Shown here: one piece after another, positions 26,150-35,126 of the stretch
How positions within the stretch are numbered: position 1 is the first letter of the stretch
Layout of the letters: each line of letters starts with the position of its first letter
Source: MFZZ01 sp964582715
GTDB lineage: Bacteria; Patescibacteriota; Microgenomatia; UBA1406; GWC2-37-13
Reading direction: 5' to 3'
Length of the DNA: 64,000 nucleotides
Assembly: GCA_964582715.1 (NCBI GenBank)
Contig: CAZOSM010000004.1
Span: 106,200-170,199 of the forward strand
The notes under the pieces: model-generated
Told to the model about the DNA's origin: nothing
The model's database searches: none
Seen by the model: only the letters and a program-made list of their open reading frames with translations
Program-made: the position numbers and the translations under genes

Positions 26150-27088
26150 ATGTCTAGAGTTTCATATTCTGCTCCAGGGAAAATAATTTTATCTGGTGAA
26201 CATTCTGTTGTGTATGGTAAGCCTGCTTTTGTAACTGCAGTTGATTTACGATTAACTGTTACTGTAGAAGATGGTGATAAAGGTACCAAACATCAGTCCG
26301 TTGATCATATTGAAGAAGTAGTTTTGTCATATCTACGAAAACATATTACAGTTTCAAAAAAAACATTTAGTTGTGAATACACATCAGATATCCCAATTGG
26401 GAGAGGAATGGGATCCTCTGCTGCTTTTTGTGTGGCTACTGTTGCGGCACTTCTCCATTTTTATACTGGAAAACAATATGATAAACAGGTCATTAACTCA
26501 CTTGCATATCAAAGCGAGAAATATTTTCATGGGATGCCATCTGGTGTTGATGTAAGTGCTTCCTGCTTTGGAGGACTTATTTTCTATAGAAAAGAATTTG
26601 AATTCTTAAAACACATCTCATCACTTAATTTCAAAATTCCAAAAAAGATTCAAGATAACTTGTATTTAATAGATAGTGGAAAGCCATCAGAATCGACAGC
26701 AGAAATGGTGAAGTTAGTAGGAAAAAGATATAACGAATCTCCAAAAGACATGGAACAAACACTGGTACAGATAGAAAAAGTAACAAAGCGTATGGTAATA
26801 AGTATTGTGAAAGAAGATAGTACGATGTTTAAAGAGGCATTACAAGAAAATGAAAAGCTTGTTGAAGATTTAGGGATAGTGTCTGCGCAAACAAGAAAGT
26901 TGATAGAAAGTTTGTCTCCTATCGGGATAGGGAAAGTAACAGGTGCGGGCGGTATTGCAGAAGGTTCAGGGATGATTTTGTTTTATTCTGAAGATAGAGA
27001 TACATTCAAGAAAGTACTACATGAGAAAACTATTCCATATGTTCCATTCCATCAGGATTTTGATGGAGTGAAGTTATTGACAAGTTAA
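26150..27088 (+). CDS. Mevalonate kinase
   Basis: A 312-aa GHMP kinase that phosphorylates mevalonate with ATP. N-terminal SAPGKIILSGEHSVVYGKPA, GHMP motif 2 IPIGRGMGSSAAFCVA, and motif 3 GKVTGAGGIAEGSGMILF are visible, as is the MVK segment PSGVDVSASCFGG. Downstream enzymes for phosphomevalonate are not in this window. A 75-nt gap with a palindrome separates it from DUF35; co-transcription is still likely. The last 15 nt overlap the convergent pilin-like gene. Confidence 0.94.
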   Translation: MSRVSYSAPGKIILSGEHSVVYGKPAFVTAVDLRLTVTVEDGDKGTKHQSVDHIEEVVLSYLRKHITVSKKTFSCEYTSDIPIGRGMGSSAAFCVATVAALLHFYTGKQYDKQVINSLAYQSEKYFHGMPSGVDVSASCFGGLIFYRKEFEFLKHISSLNFKIPKKIQDNLYLIDSGKPSESTAEMVKLVGKRYNESPKDMEQTLVQIEKVTKRMVISIVKEDSTMFKEALQENEKLVEDLGIVSAQTRKLIESLSPIGIGKVTGAGGIAEGSGMILFYSEDRDTFKKVLHEKTIPYVPFHQDFDGVKLLTS

Positions 27089-27550
27089 TTTCCCTGAGCC
27101 GTCAAGTTTTGGTACACAAGACAAACCGGCATCACAAGGAGCTCCGGAAGTTGAACATTCACAACCCGCACTTGTACAAGAGTTTCGAATAGATGGTAAC
27201 TTGAATATCCAGTTTCCATTATTATCACGTGTCACAATACCAAGGATATTGCCTGCAACTACAAAGAAAATGGTAAGTGCAACAATAACTAGAATAAGGC
27301 CAAGAACTGCATGTGTCATTTTAGCTTGGGCAGCACCGATTTTATCTGGATCCCCGCCAGAGGTAACCCAGTCAAAAGCACCCCAGAGGAGATAAATAAG
27401 AACAGCGATTGCGGCGACAGAAAAGAATAGCTGTAGCCCAACAACAAAAAGTCTACTTATTCCACCAAAGGTATCAGACAGTGCTGGGACGGGAGCTTCT
27501 ACTGTACCAAATATGCCTGCCGGTGTAGTGTTTGCGATTAATTTAAACAT
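27074..27550 (-). CDS. TrbC/VirB2-like pilin protein with Cys-rich tail
   Basis: A 158-aa protein. Two membrane segments (about 37-58 and 80-105) form the hairpin typical of VirB2/TrbC pilins, joined by a polar loop SGGDPDKIGAAQAKMTHAV. The loop pattern recurs in three other proteins of this window. A C-terminal tail contains six Cys (SCTSAGCECSTSGAPCDAG), likely disulfide-bonded outside the cell. It starts 3 nt after the previous minus-strand gene. Inference: major or minor subunit of a T4SS-like pilus. Confidence 0.72.
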   Translation of the reverse strand: MFKLIANTTPAGIFGTVEAPVPALSDTFGGISRLFVVGLQLFFSVAAIAVLIYLLWGAFDWVTSGGDPDKIGAAQAKMTHAVLGLILVIVALTIFFVVAGNILGIVTRDNNGNWIFKLPSIRNSCTSAGCECSTSGAPCDAGLSCVPKLDGSGKLTCQ

Positions 27551-27553
27551 ACG

Positions 27554-27877
27554 TTAAATAGGGATATTAATTCCTAATACAAAACCAACTATTTTGACAA
27601 GTAAGTACGCAGTAATAATAATGACAATACCAAGAACAGCATAAGTACCAATCTGGCGAGCTTGTGAAACCTGTTCCTCATCAGAGCCTGCGGTAAGCAT
27701 TTTAAATGCCATAAATAAAAGCATGCCACCAAATATAATAACAGCACCAGTTGTAAGCAGAGGCCCTAAGATATTTACTAAAGTTCCTATGTCGCCAAAC
27801 CGGGCTGCAGGGAAGGTTGTCGCATTAATATATGGAGTGGGGGTGAGCGTTTGGGCAAGTAAAAACAACAAGTTCAT
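27554..27877 (-). CDS. TrbC/VirB2-like pilin protein
   Basis: A 107-aa protein with a short N-terminal hydrophobic segment ending near LAQTLTP, then two membrane segments separated by the loop TAGSDEEQVSQARQIGTYAV and ending FVLGINIPI. This is the T4SS pilin hairpin. The ATG at 27877 gives a proper leader; a longer reading adds only an implausible extension. It heads a two-gene minus-strand unit and is divergent from the prenyltransferase. Confidence 0.7.
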   Translation of the reverse strand: MNLLFLLAQTLTPTPYINATTFPAARFGDIGTLVNILGPLLTTGAVIIFGGMLLFMAFKMLTAGSDEEQVSQARQIGTYAVLGIVIIITAYLLVKIVGFVLGINIPI

Positions 27878-27949
27878 GTTACAAATGAGTGTATAATAAA
27901 TAAAAAATAAATGCAAGAATAGTAATTAATTGTTATAACAGTACTAACT

Positions 27950-28633
27950 ATGATTAAACATATTGCCCTGATCCCGGATGGGAATAGAAGATGGGCAAAA
28001 CAACAAGGTCAGCCTGCAGTACAAGGGCACAGACATGCGGTAGAAAAAGTTCTTCCCCAGATATATGATGTGCTTCTTGAATTAAATATTCCTTACTGTA
28101 CATTCTGGGCAATGTCACCAGAAAATTTTAAAAAACGGAGTAGCTTTGAGGTAAACAACTTGTTTGGTCTTCTTTTTCATTTCTTTGATGCACAATTAAA
28201 AGATTTTAAAGAAAAAAATATTCGAGTCAAAATAATAGGTAATATGGAAGAACTACCAGGAAAGGTTCGAGAGCATCTGCAAAGAGCAATGGATGAAACA
28301 GCACATAATACTCGTATGACATTTATTATTGCTATGAATTATGGAGGCCGTGATGAGATTATCCGAGGTATAAAAAAAGTAATTGCTTCTGATATGTCTG
28401 CAGACGAGCTTACTAAAGAATCGTTTGGTCCATTTTTAGATACAACAGGTATCCCAGACCCAGATATGATCATCCGTACAGGTGGAGAGCAGCGGAGCTC
28501 TGGTTTTTTACTTTGGCAGTCTGAATATACAGAGTATTTTTACCTGGATAAATTTTTTCCAGAATTTACTCCACAAGATTTGAAAGATTGTATTGAAGAG
28601 TATGAGCAGAGGCAACGGAGATTTGGGAAATAA
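27950..28633 (+). CDS. uppS: Polyprenyl (undecaprenyl) diphosphate synthase, UppS type
   Basis: A 227-aa cis-prenyltransferase that extends farnesyl diphosphate with isopentenyl units to make the lipid carrier for wall and surface glycans. Motifs: HIALIPDGNRRWAKQQG with catalytic Asp, WAMSPENFKKR, and RTGGEQRSSGFLLWQSEYTE. The last reads RTGGEQRxSG where typical bacterial enzymes have RTSGExRxSN, a form closer to archaeal homologues. It uses the IPP that the nearby mevalonate genes would help supply. Confidence 0.92.
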   Translation: MIKHIALIPDGNRRWAKQQGQPAVQGHRHAVEKVLPQIYDVLLELNIPYCTFWAMSPENFKKRSSFEVNNLFGLLFHFFDAQLKDFKEKNIRVKIIGNMEELPGKVREHLQRAMDETAHNTRMTFIIAMNYGGRDEIIRGIKKVIASDMSADELTKESFGPFLDTTGIPDPDMIIRTGGEQRSSGFLLWQSEYTEYFYLDKFFPEFTPQDLKDCIEEYEQRQRRFGK

Positions 28634-28674
28634 TTCCCGCAATAATTGAAGTAATCATAATATAATGTATTTGT

Positions 28675-29721
28675 ATGTTTAATCCGCAGTTTCAAATTTC
28701 TAATAAAATTCTTAATTACATCTCCAAAATCGAAGCTGTTGAAGAAGTTATTCGCCATGCTCCTATTTTACCCTTATGGGAGAAAGAGTTTAGAGAGGAC
28801 GCAATTGTTCGTTCTGTATACCATGGTACCCATATCGAAGGGAATAAGCTCCAAAAAGATGAAGCACTCAATGTGCTAAAAGGAAAAGATGTTATGGCGC
28901 GTGCTCGCGATATCCAGGAAGTTATTAACTATAGAAATGTCATAGATTTTATAGATCAGCAGGCAAGAGATGGAAATCAAACATTTACAGAAGATCTTAT
29001 CGTCGAAATCCATAAATTAGTTGTAGCTAAAATTCTTCCACCTGAGCAAGCCGGGCAGTTCCGCACAAAACAGGTTGTTATTCGTAATTCGCAAACCGGA
29101 GAAATTACCTTTAAACCACCTATCCCAGTTGAGGTGCCTTATCTTATTAAAGAATTTGTTCATTGGATTAATAGAACAACCAAAGATGATCTCCATCCTA
29201 TTCTCAAAGCAGGTATTGCGCATCATGAGTTTGTGCGTATTCATCCATTCCTTGATGGGAATGGGCGCGTCGGAAGATCTCTTACTACATTGCTTCTTCA
29301 AATGGGTGGATTTGATATTAGACGGTTTTTTTCTTTAGAAGAATATTACGATCGCGATGCTCTCAGATACTATGAACACCTGCAGAAAGCTTCCAATGGA
29401 GATCTCACTTCATGGCTTGAGTACTTTTGTTATGGTGCAGCAAATGAGTTTGAAAAGGTAAAAGATAAAATTCTACGATTATCTAAAGATGCAAAGCTTA
29501 AAGAAAAATTTGGTGGAAAGCAAATTTTCCTTACCGAGCGTCAGGTCAAAATTATTGAGTATATTCAGGAAATTGGCTATTTACAGAATCAGGCTTTTGG
29601 AAGTATCTTCCCAGATATCTCAGAAGATTCTGTCCTTCGTGATATAAAAGATCTCATTGACAAAGGACTTATTAAAAAAATTGGTAAGACAAAAGCAGCA
29701 AGGTATGTTTTGACTGGATAA
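28675..29721 (+). CDS. Fic-domain protein
   Basis: A 348-aa protein: N-terminal helical region, Fic domain with the full active motif HPFLDGNGRVGR (190-201), and a C-terminal winged helix (about 285-348, with LTERQVKIIEYIQEIGYLQN). Fic proteins transfer AMP or other moieties onto hydroxyl side chains. GTHIEGN at about 51-57 resembles the inhibitory helix motif of class II Fic proteins, so it is probably autoinhibited. TATAAT ends 8 nt before the ATG. No antitoxin gene is adjacent. Confidence 0.9.
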   Translation: MFNPQFQISNKILNYISKIEAVEEVIRHAPILPLWEKEFREDAIVRSVYHGTHIEGNKLQKDEALNVLKGKDVMARARDIQEVINYRNVIDFIDQQARDGNQTFTEDLIVEIHKLVVAKILPPEQAGQFRTKQVVIRNSQTGEITFKPPIPVEVPYLIKEFVHWINRTTKDDLHPILKAGIAHHEFVRIHPFLDGNGRVGRSLTTLLLQMGGFDIRRFFSLEEYYDRDALRYYEHLQKASNGDLTSWLEYFCYGAANEFEKVKDKILRLSKDAKLKEKFGGKQIFLTERQVKIIEYIQEIGYLQNQAFGSIFPDISEDSVLRDIKDLIDKGLIKKIGKTKAARYVLTG

Positions 29722-29743
29722 TAAGGTATAATCATACACATCT

Positions 29744-31525
29744 ATGCTCTTTAAAGAACTTGCAATACATATTCAAAAAATCGAAACTACTTCTTCACGA
29801 TTAGAAATAACGAAGACACTTGCAGAATTATTCACTAAGCTCAAACCGGAAGAATTACATAAAGCAGTGTATTTACTTCAAGGTAATGTGTCACCCAAGT
29901 TTAATATCGTTAACTTCGGAATGGCAGAAAAGATGGTTATTCGAGCCGTTGCATCGGCACTGCAGGTAGATGCTGCAGATTTCACTAAAGAGTTTAAAAG
30001 TGTTGGTGATATTGGCGAGGTTGTTGAGAAGCATAAAAAACACCAGCCGTCACTTACAGAAAAAGATGTGACTATTATGGAAGCATTTAGCCGCCTATTA
30101 GAAATTGCAGAAGCAAATGGTGCCGGATCTCAGGAAAAAAAGATTCAACTTTTGGCTGCTCTAGTAAATGAGCTTGACCCACTCTCTTCTCGTTATATTG
30201 TTCGCATTCCATTAGGTGTTCTTAGGTTAGGCTTTTCTGATATGACCATACTAGATGCTCTTTCATGGATGGAGAAAGGAGATAAGTCGCTCCGACCAGC
30301 TCTACAGAAGGCATATCAAGTGCGTCCAGATCTTGGCCTGATCGGTCAGTTATTAAAGCAAAAAGGTATACAAGAGGTAGAAAAGATTGAGCCAGAAGTA
30401 TTTACACCAATTATTATGATGCGTGCTGAACGATTATCATCTGGTGAAGAAATTGTGGACCAAATTGGTAAATGTGCTATTGAACCAAAGTTTGATGGAT
30501 TCCGTTTGCAGGTTCATAAAAAAGGGAAAGAAGTGAAGCTTTTTACGCGAGGTCTTGAGGATGCGACTTTTATGTATCCAGATATAGTTGAAGGTGTTCA
30601 GAAAGAAATTAAAGCCAAGGAAGCAATCTTTGAAGGAGAAGCCTTGGGCTTTGACACACAGGCGGAAAGTTTTTTGCCATTTCAGGAAACAGTACAGCGA
30701 AAAAGGAAAACAGATATTGAAGAAAAGGCAAAAGAAATTCCACTCAAAATGTTTGCCTTCGAACTGTTGTATGTAGATGGCAAGAATTATATCAGTGAGC
30801 CATTTATAGATAGAAGAAGTAAGCTGGAATCAATTGTCCATAACTCTGGCGAACTCGTGAATGATACGGTCATAGTAGCAAACAATCAAATAGAAGACGA
30901 TCCTAAAAAGATAGAGCTGATCTTTGAAGAAAATATTACAAAAGGTTTAGAAGGTATTATTGCAAAAAAACTAGATGGAACATATCAACCAGGTGCTCGT
31001 GGATGGAATTGGATTAAGTTTAAACGAAGTTATTCTTCTAAAATTGAAGACACTATCGACTGTCTTGTCATGGGCTATGACTATGGAAAAGGAAAACGGG
31101 CAAGTTTTGGAATTGGCGCATTTCTTGTTGGGGTATATGATAGTAAAGAAGATAAATACCTTACCGTTGCAAAGATTGGAACTGGTTTGAAGGATAATGA
31201 TTGGATTTCTTTAAAAGAAAGATCTGAGAAGCTAAAAGTGGCAAAGCAACCAGCTCGTTACGAAATAGATAAACTAATGCACTGTGATGTATGGGTTAAC
31301 CCGGAAATTGTCGTAGAAATAAAAGCTGATGAAATAACAAGATCACCGGTACACACGGCAGGTCGCATTATGAAACCGACTAAATCTGGTAATGCTATGG
31401 AAGTTGAGGTCGCTGGTTTTGCACTTCGATTTCCACGACTTGTTAAGTTCAGAGACGATAAATCTCCAGAAGAAGTAACTACGGTCAAAGAGGTTCATAA
31501 GATGTTTGAAGACCAGAAATCATGA
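29744..31525 (+). CDS. ATP-dependent DNA ligase, archaeal type
   Basis: A 593-aa ligase: N-terminal DNA-binding domain (1-210), adenylation domain with the active lysine K249 in CAIEPKFDGFRLQ, then an OB domain with GFALRFPRLVKFRDDK near the C-terminus. It resembles archaeal/eukaryotic ligase I, not the NAD-dependent bacterial LigA. Its length is that of a full replicative enzyme, not a short repair ligase. TATAAT lies 11 nt before the ATG. Confidence 0.95.
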   Translation: MLFKELAIHIQKIETTSSRLEITKTLAELFTKLKPEELHKAVYLLQGNVSPKFNIVNFGMAEKMVIRAVASALQVDAADFTKEFKSVGDIGEVVEKHKKHQPSLTEKDVTIMEAFSRLLEIAEANGAGSQEKKIQLLAALVNELDPLSSRYIVRIPLGVLRLGFSDMTILDALSWMEKGDKSLRPALQKAYQVRPDLGLIGQLLKQKGIQEVEKIEPEVFTPIIMMRAERLSSGEEIVDQIGKCAIEPKFDGFRLQVHKKGKEVKLFTRGLEDATFMYPDIVEGVQKEIKAKEAIFEGEALGFDTQAESFLPFQETVQRKRKTDIEEKAKEIPLKMFAFELLYVDGKNYISEPFIDRRSKLESIVHNSGELVNDTVIVANNQIEDDPKKIELIFEENITKGLEGIIAKKLDGTYQPGARGWNWIKFKRSYSSKIEDTIDCLVMGYDYGKGKRASFGIGAFLVGVYDSKEDKYLTVAKIGTGLKDNDWISLKERSEKLKVAKQPARYEIDKLMHCDVWVNPEIVVEIKADEITRSPVHTAGRIMKPTKSGNAMEVEVAGFALRFPRLVKFRDDKSPEEVTTVKEVHKMFEDQKS

Positions 31526-31537
31526 TGTAACTTCTCT

Positions 31538-32257
31538 TTACTCATTCGAAAGAATCTTTCCAATAGGAATTGCCTTTGTAAAGTTTTTAAGTTTATGATC
31601 TGCAAGCATACGCATGGTCCTTATTAAATATTCACCAAAAAAAGACTCAGGATGGCTTTTAATTCTTCGGGCAGATATTGGGACTACTAAATGAGGATCA
31701 AATTTAATATTCTTTTGTGGATCCGGTATATGGAGTGCCAGATCAAAGTCTTCATGAACCTTAGTGGCATCTGTATGTACTTTATCCTTTACTTGTTGCC
31801 ATACACTTCTTCGTACTGCAAAGTTTGGACCGAAAAGTAGGTATTGATTAAACAAAAATTTAAGTTCATAGGTAAATATGTTTGAGAGAAGAGGGGAGTT
31901 AAGTGGGAGATCATAAAAAGTAACAGGGCCTGTGACTGCAAGAACATGCTGCTCTTGAAAATCTTCTATAATACGTTCAATCCAATTTGCAGGAACTCGA
32001 GTATCTGCATCTGTCCTCGCGATAATATCAAATTTTGCTTCATCAAATCCTCTATTTCTGGCTGGAATAATACCTTGTTCCTTTTCGAGGATATAGGTTA
32101 CGGGATATGTTTTAATAACTTCCTTTGTTGAATCGGTTGAGTTATTATCTACCACTATAATCTCGTCCGGCTTTACGGTCTGATTCAATACATGCTCTAT
32201 ACAAATACCAATATATCTCTCTTCGTTATAAGCCGGAATGACAACAGATATCTTCAT
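31538..32257 (-). CDS. Family 2 glycosyltransferase
   Basis: A 239-aa GT-A fold transferase. ISVVIPAYNEERYIG at the start, IIVVDNNSTDSTKEV, and the DXD-like ARTDADTRVP (metal/sugar-nucleotide binding) are clear, with VTGPVTFYDLP and FGPNFAVRR further on. There is no membrane segment typical of synthases, so it is likely a peripheral enzyme of surface glycan synthesis; donor and acceptor are unknown. An extended -10 TGATACAAT on the minus strand ends exactly 6 nt before the ATG. Confidence 0.9.
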   Translation of the reverse strand: MKISVVIPAYNEERYIGICIEHVLNQTVKPDEIIVVDNNSTDSTKEVIKTYPVTYILEKEQGIIPARNRGFDEAKFDIIARTDADTRVPANWIERIIEDFQEQHVLAVTGPVTFYDLPLNSPLLSNIFTYELKFLFNQYLLFGPNFAVRRSVWQQVKDKVHTDATKVHEDFDLALHIPDPQKNIKFDPHLVVPISARRIKSHPESFFGEYLIRTMRMLADHKLKNFTKAIPIGKILSNE

Positions 32258-32447
32258 ATCTTAATTGTATCAAACTTGTAAAGTAATTAATATGTAGCTT
32301 TAAAAGTTATCCACATTAAATCTCCTATTATTTTTGTGTTATTTCAACAATCTAAACATGTCATTAATTTTTATAGGATATCTTATAATTCAGTCGCTAT
32401 TTATTATAGGACTTGACGAATAAAATCTCCTAAATTAACATGTAATT
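32258..32447. other. AT-rich intergenic region with divergent promoters
   Basis: Noncoding. At one end is the minus-strand extended -10 of the glycosyltransferase (32272-32264), and at the other the plus-strand promoter TTGACG (32413-32418), 17 nt, TAACAT (32436-32441). The middle is featureless AT-rich sequence; I see no RNA structure or repeat in it. Confidence 0.5.
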
Positions 32448-32600
32448 ATGAATCTGAAGTATATTTCCAGGAACTTGGGATCGAATAAAGAGAAAAAGGC
32501 AGAAAAGAAGTTAAGTGAGCTGAGATCATTTGCAAAGAAAGAACTCTTTGCATTATCTAAGAAACATTTAAGTGTACCTATTTACATAGGTCAGTTATAA
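32448..32600 (+). CDS. Small basic protein (sORF)
   Basis: A 50-aa reading frame, MNLKYISRNLGSNKEKKAEK at the start and LSVPIYIGQL at the end, rich in Lys/Glu and probably helical. Support: a TTGACG-17-TAACAT promoter exactly 6 nt before the ATG, the same geometry as established genes here, and a strong terminator-like hairpin starting 10 nt after the stop. No family recognised. The charge pattern would suit a nucleic-acid or ribosome-binding peptide, but this is a guess. Confidence 0.6.
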   Translation: MNLKYISRNLGSNKEKKAEKKLSELRSFAKKELFALSKKHLSVPIYIGQL

Positions 32601-32610
32601 AAATAAGGCA

Positions 32611-32672
32611 AAAAAAAAGAGCATCACTACCGCTCGTATAAAGGGGACGACGTGTAGTAATGCTCTTTTTTT
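32611..32672. terminator. Long symmetric hairpin, probable bidirectional terminator
   Basis: A stem of about 20 bp formed by A7-GAGCATCACTAC and GTAGTAATGCTC-T7. It continues inward through CG-TCGT / ACGA-CG with single-base bulges to a 9-nt loop. The A and T tracts give a U-run on either strand, so it can end both the sORF transcript (plus) and the DUF2298 transcript (minus). It is longer than most intrinsic terminators in the window. Confidence 0.75.
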
Positions 32673-32698
32673 ATTCGTTTCTGAAATCAAAAACGAAT
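32673..32698. other. Second adjacent hairpin
   Basis: ATTCGTTT (32673-32680) pairs with AAACGAAT (32691-32698) around a 10-nt loop, directly following the long hairpin. The two hairpins in tandem may form a double terminator for the minus-strand DUF2298 gene or part of a small structured RNA. Confidence 0.45.
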
Positions 32699-32743
32699 AT
32701 GTAAAACGATATCATAATTATAAAACCTTGTCAATACTTTCCT

Positions 32744-35050
32744 TTATTTAATCCTATATAGAGCCCCAAAGCCATTAGATGATTCAAACACTTTTGTACC
32801 TATCGTTTCAAACTTTTCTTCATTAAGTTTAGTATATTTTTCTCGTTCCATATTGGATACAACAACATATTCTATATTGTATTTTTTAATAACATCTCGT
32901 GTGGCATTTAAATCTTCAGATTCATAAAGAGTGACAATGTCTGGTATGCGATTTCCGACAATATCAGCCGATCCACGCCATAACCATTCATGTACCCACC
33001 ACCCGGCAACGGTAGGTACCCCTGTGTACGCAGAAATGCGGTTGTAGTCGGTGTAGGAATCTCCTTGAGCTTCCATAATTACCGGTTGTCCTGGGATATA
33101 TTTTTCTATATATTCCACAAGCTCTTTATCCTGAGGAATTTCTCGATCCATCCACATAGATCCATCAAGTACTGTCTTGTCAGAACCCAGCTCTATTTTT
33201 GGGTAATATGAAGGGAACGCAATAAAAGGATATATAAATACTAAGAAGAAACATACTGCATATATAAGCTTAAGAGCAAACTTCTTAAGTGAGTCCCACT
33301 GGCTAATTCTGTAGAGTACGAGTGCCGAGGCAATACTCATAATGATATATGCCTGGTAGCCCATTTTAAACATTGTGTTTGCCCTAAAATGAGCGGGGTA
33401 AATATCTTTAATGTAGAAGAATTCAGGAATCAAGATAAGAAATGTTCCAAATCCAAATGAAGCAAGTAACCAGTAATCTAATGAAGAAAATAGTTGTGTA
33501 GATTTTTTATTTCGTGAAGAAAGATACACAAAAAGGGCATAGAGTATAAAAGATATCCAAAAGAATCCCCATAATATGAATAGCATCCAAGGTTGAGATA
33601 CTTGGCAGTTCCCTTTTTCAAACATGAAAGGACCTAACTTTTCCATTTGCACTAAGAAGTCTGGACTACAGTTTACACCTATCCCAGAAACAAAAGGTGA
33701 AAAGAATGTAGAGAAAGGAATAGAGAAAACAACAAATGAGAGCCCAAGAAGTATCGCAAGAATAAAAAAACGGGTTGATAATTGGTAGAGAATAAAAAAT
33801 ATAATTACACCAAATAAAAAGTAAATGGGGCCATCAAACGCATTTGTCATGTAGTGAATTGCAATCATAAACCCAATAAAGATCGTAAAGATCATCTCGT
33901 AAGTTGTTAACTCCTTTGGTATAAAATTCAGATCAAATTTTTTGAGCTTTTTAGGCATATGCTTATGAAGCCATTTAATAAAAGAATCTTTAGATTGGAG
34001 CTCCTTTACAGCAATATGTATCAGAAAAATAAACAAGAGGGCAATTGTAACCAGTACAAAAGGAATATCAAAAACATGTCCATGTAAATCTGCTACTACA
34101 TATGAATAGGAAGGAAATTCATGAATGGTAAAGGGTATAAATCTTGTGGCATTGGGGTACCAATAACTTGAATTCTGCAATAATGCTTCAAAAAAAGGTT
34201 TATTGTAAGTCGCCATTGTCTGTTGTATGTCTGCACTTGATTGGAATAAATTCCAAAATGGTTGTGGATCTTCATTAGGATATCCTTTGGTAAAAATATA
34301 AATAGTATGAAAATTGCCGGCTAAATTGACCAAAAAACTTCCGACTAATCCAATAAAAATCATAAAAACAGGATGGAGGAATTTTTTGACAATATATCGC
34401 TGCGTAACATATATGGCGTTCATGGTAATAGAAAAGGCTAATGTGACTCCCTGGGCAAAGATTGTTGCAAGAATGAGGTTATATGTAATAAATGGTGAGA
34501 TATCGGTGAGCTTAGTGAGAAAAGTACCTGTTAAATGACCAAAATAGTAATAATTAATAGGATATCCATTTGGATGAGTTGGATCTGCTGAAAGCCACAT
34601 ATCTAAAGGAGGAAAATAGTCTGTTCGGTTGATTGATTGCATAAATCCAAAATCCATGAACTTTTCAAGTCCACGAATAGATGGTTCATGTGCGCGGACG
34701 TATGTTAAGAATATTAAGGCGCCCAAAAACAAGAGCTCTTCACCTAAAAGTAGCAACTTTTGTTTTGTTGTCATCTGTTTTATTTTTTTGAGCTCAGGAC
34801 CACAGGTCTTATAAAACAGAAAGGCAAATCCAACCAGCAAGAATAAAATTGCTTCGCGACTAAAGGGGAGAATATGTGCGATACCGAGTAGATATATAAC
34901 ATAGCTTGCAATGATAATCCCTAGTGTTTTAGCAAATGGATATCCTTTATCTACAAAGATATGAAATATTCTTGCTGTAATCGGAAAGAAGATAATCCCA
35001 ATTGCAAGTAAGTAAAAGTACCAGGTAAAACTTATAGTAAGCCACTCCAT
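32744..35050 (-). CDS. DUF2298 (YYY-type) polytopic membrane protein
   Basis: A 768-aa protein with about 16 membrane segments. The DUF2298/Chlor_Arch_YYY signature lies near residues 140-175: FMQSINRTDYFPPLDMWLS and GYPINYYYFGHLTGTF. The family occurs in Chloroflexi, archaea and CPR bacteria, and it resembles GT-C glycosyltransferases in topology. A lipid-linked sugar transfer role is an inference. The C-terminal 100 residues are soluble (YIEKYIPGQPVIMEAQGDSY). Monocistronic; the two hairpins downstream probably terminate it. Confidence 0.88.
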   Translation of the reverse strand: MEWLTISFTWYFYLLAIGIIFFPITARIFHIFVDKGYPFAKTLGIIIASYVIYLLGIAHILPFSREAILFLLVGFAFLFYKTCGPELKKIKQMTTKQKLLLLGEELLFLGALIFLTYVRAHEPSIRGLEKFMDFGFMQSINRTDYFPPLDMWLSADPTHPNGYPINYYYFGHLTGTFLTKLTDISPFITYNLILATIFAQGVTLAFSITMNAIYVTQRYIVKKFLHPVFMIFIGLVGSFLVNLAGNFHTIYIFTKGYPNEDPQPFWNLFQSSADIQQTMATYNKPFFEALLQNSSYWYPNATRFIPFTIHEFPSYSYVVADLHGHVFDIPFVLVTIALLFIFLIHIAVKELQSKDSFIKWLHKHMPKKLKKFDLNFIPKELTTYEMIFTIFIGFMIAIHYMTNAFDGPIYFLFGVIIFFILYQLSTRFFILAILLGLSFVVFSIPFSTFFSPFVSGIGVNCSPDFLVQMEKLGPFMFEKGNCQVSQPWMLFILWGFFWISFILYALFVYLSSRNKKSTQLFSSLDYWLLASFGFGTFLILIPEFFYIKDIYPAHFRANTMFKMGYQAYIIMSIASALVLYRISQWDSLKKFALKLIYAVCFFLVFIYPFIAFPSYYPKIELGSDKTVLDGSMWMDREIPQDKELVEYIEKYIPGQPVIMEAQGDSYTDYNRISAYTGVPTVAGWWVHEWLWRGSADIVGNRIPDIVTLYESEDLNATRDVIKKYNIEYVVVSNMEREKYTKLNEEKFETIGTKVFESSNGFGALYRIK

Positions 35051-35126
35051 ATCCTTACAAAGATACTATGATTATATTGCAAATTCAAGCTATTTTTGCT
35101 AATATCACGGCTAGAGGTGTGCATTT

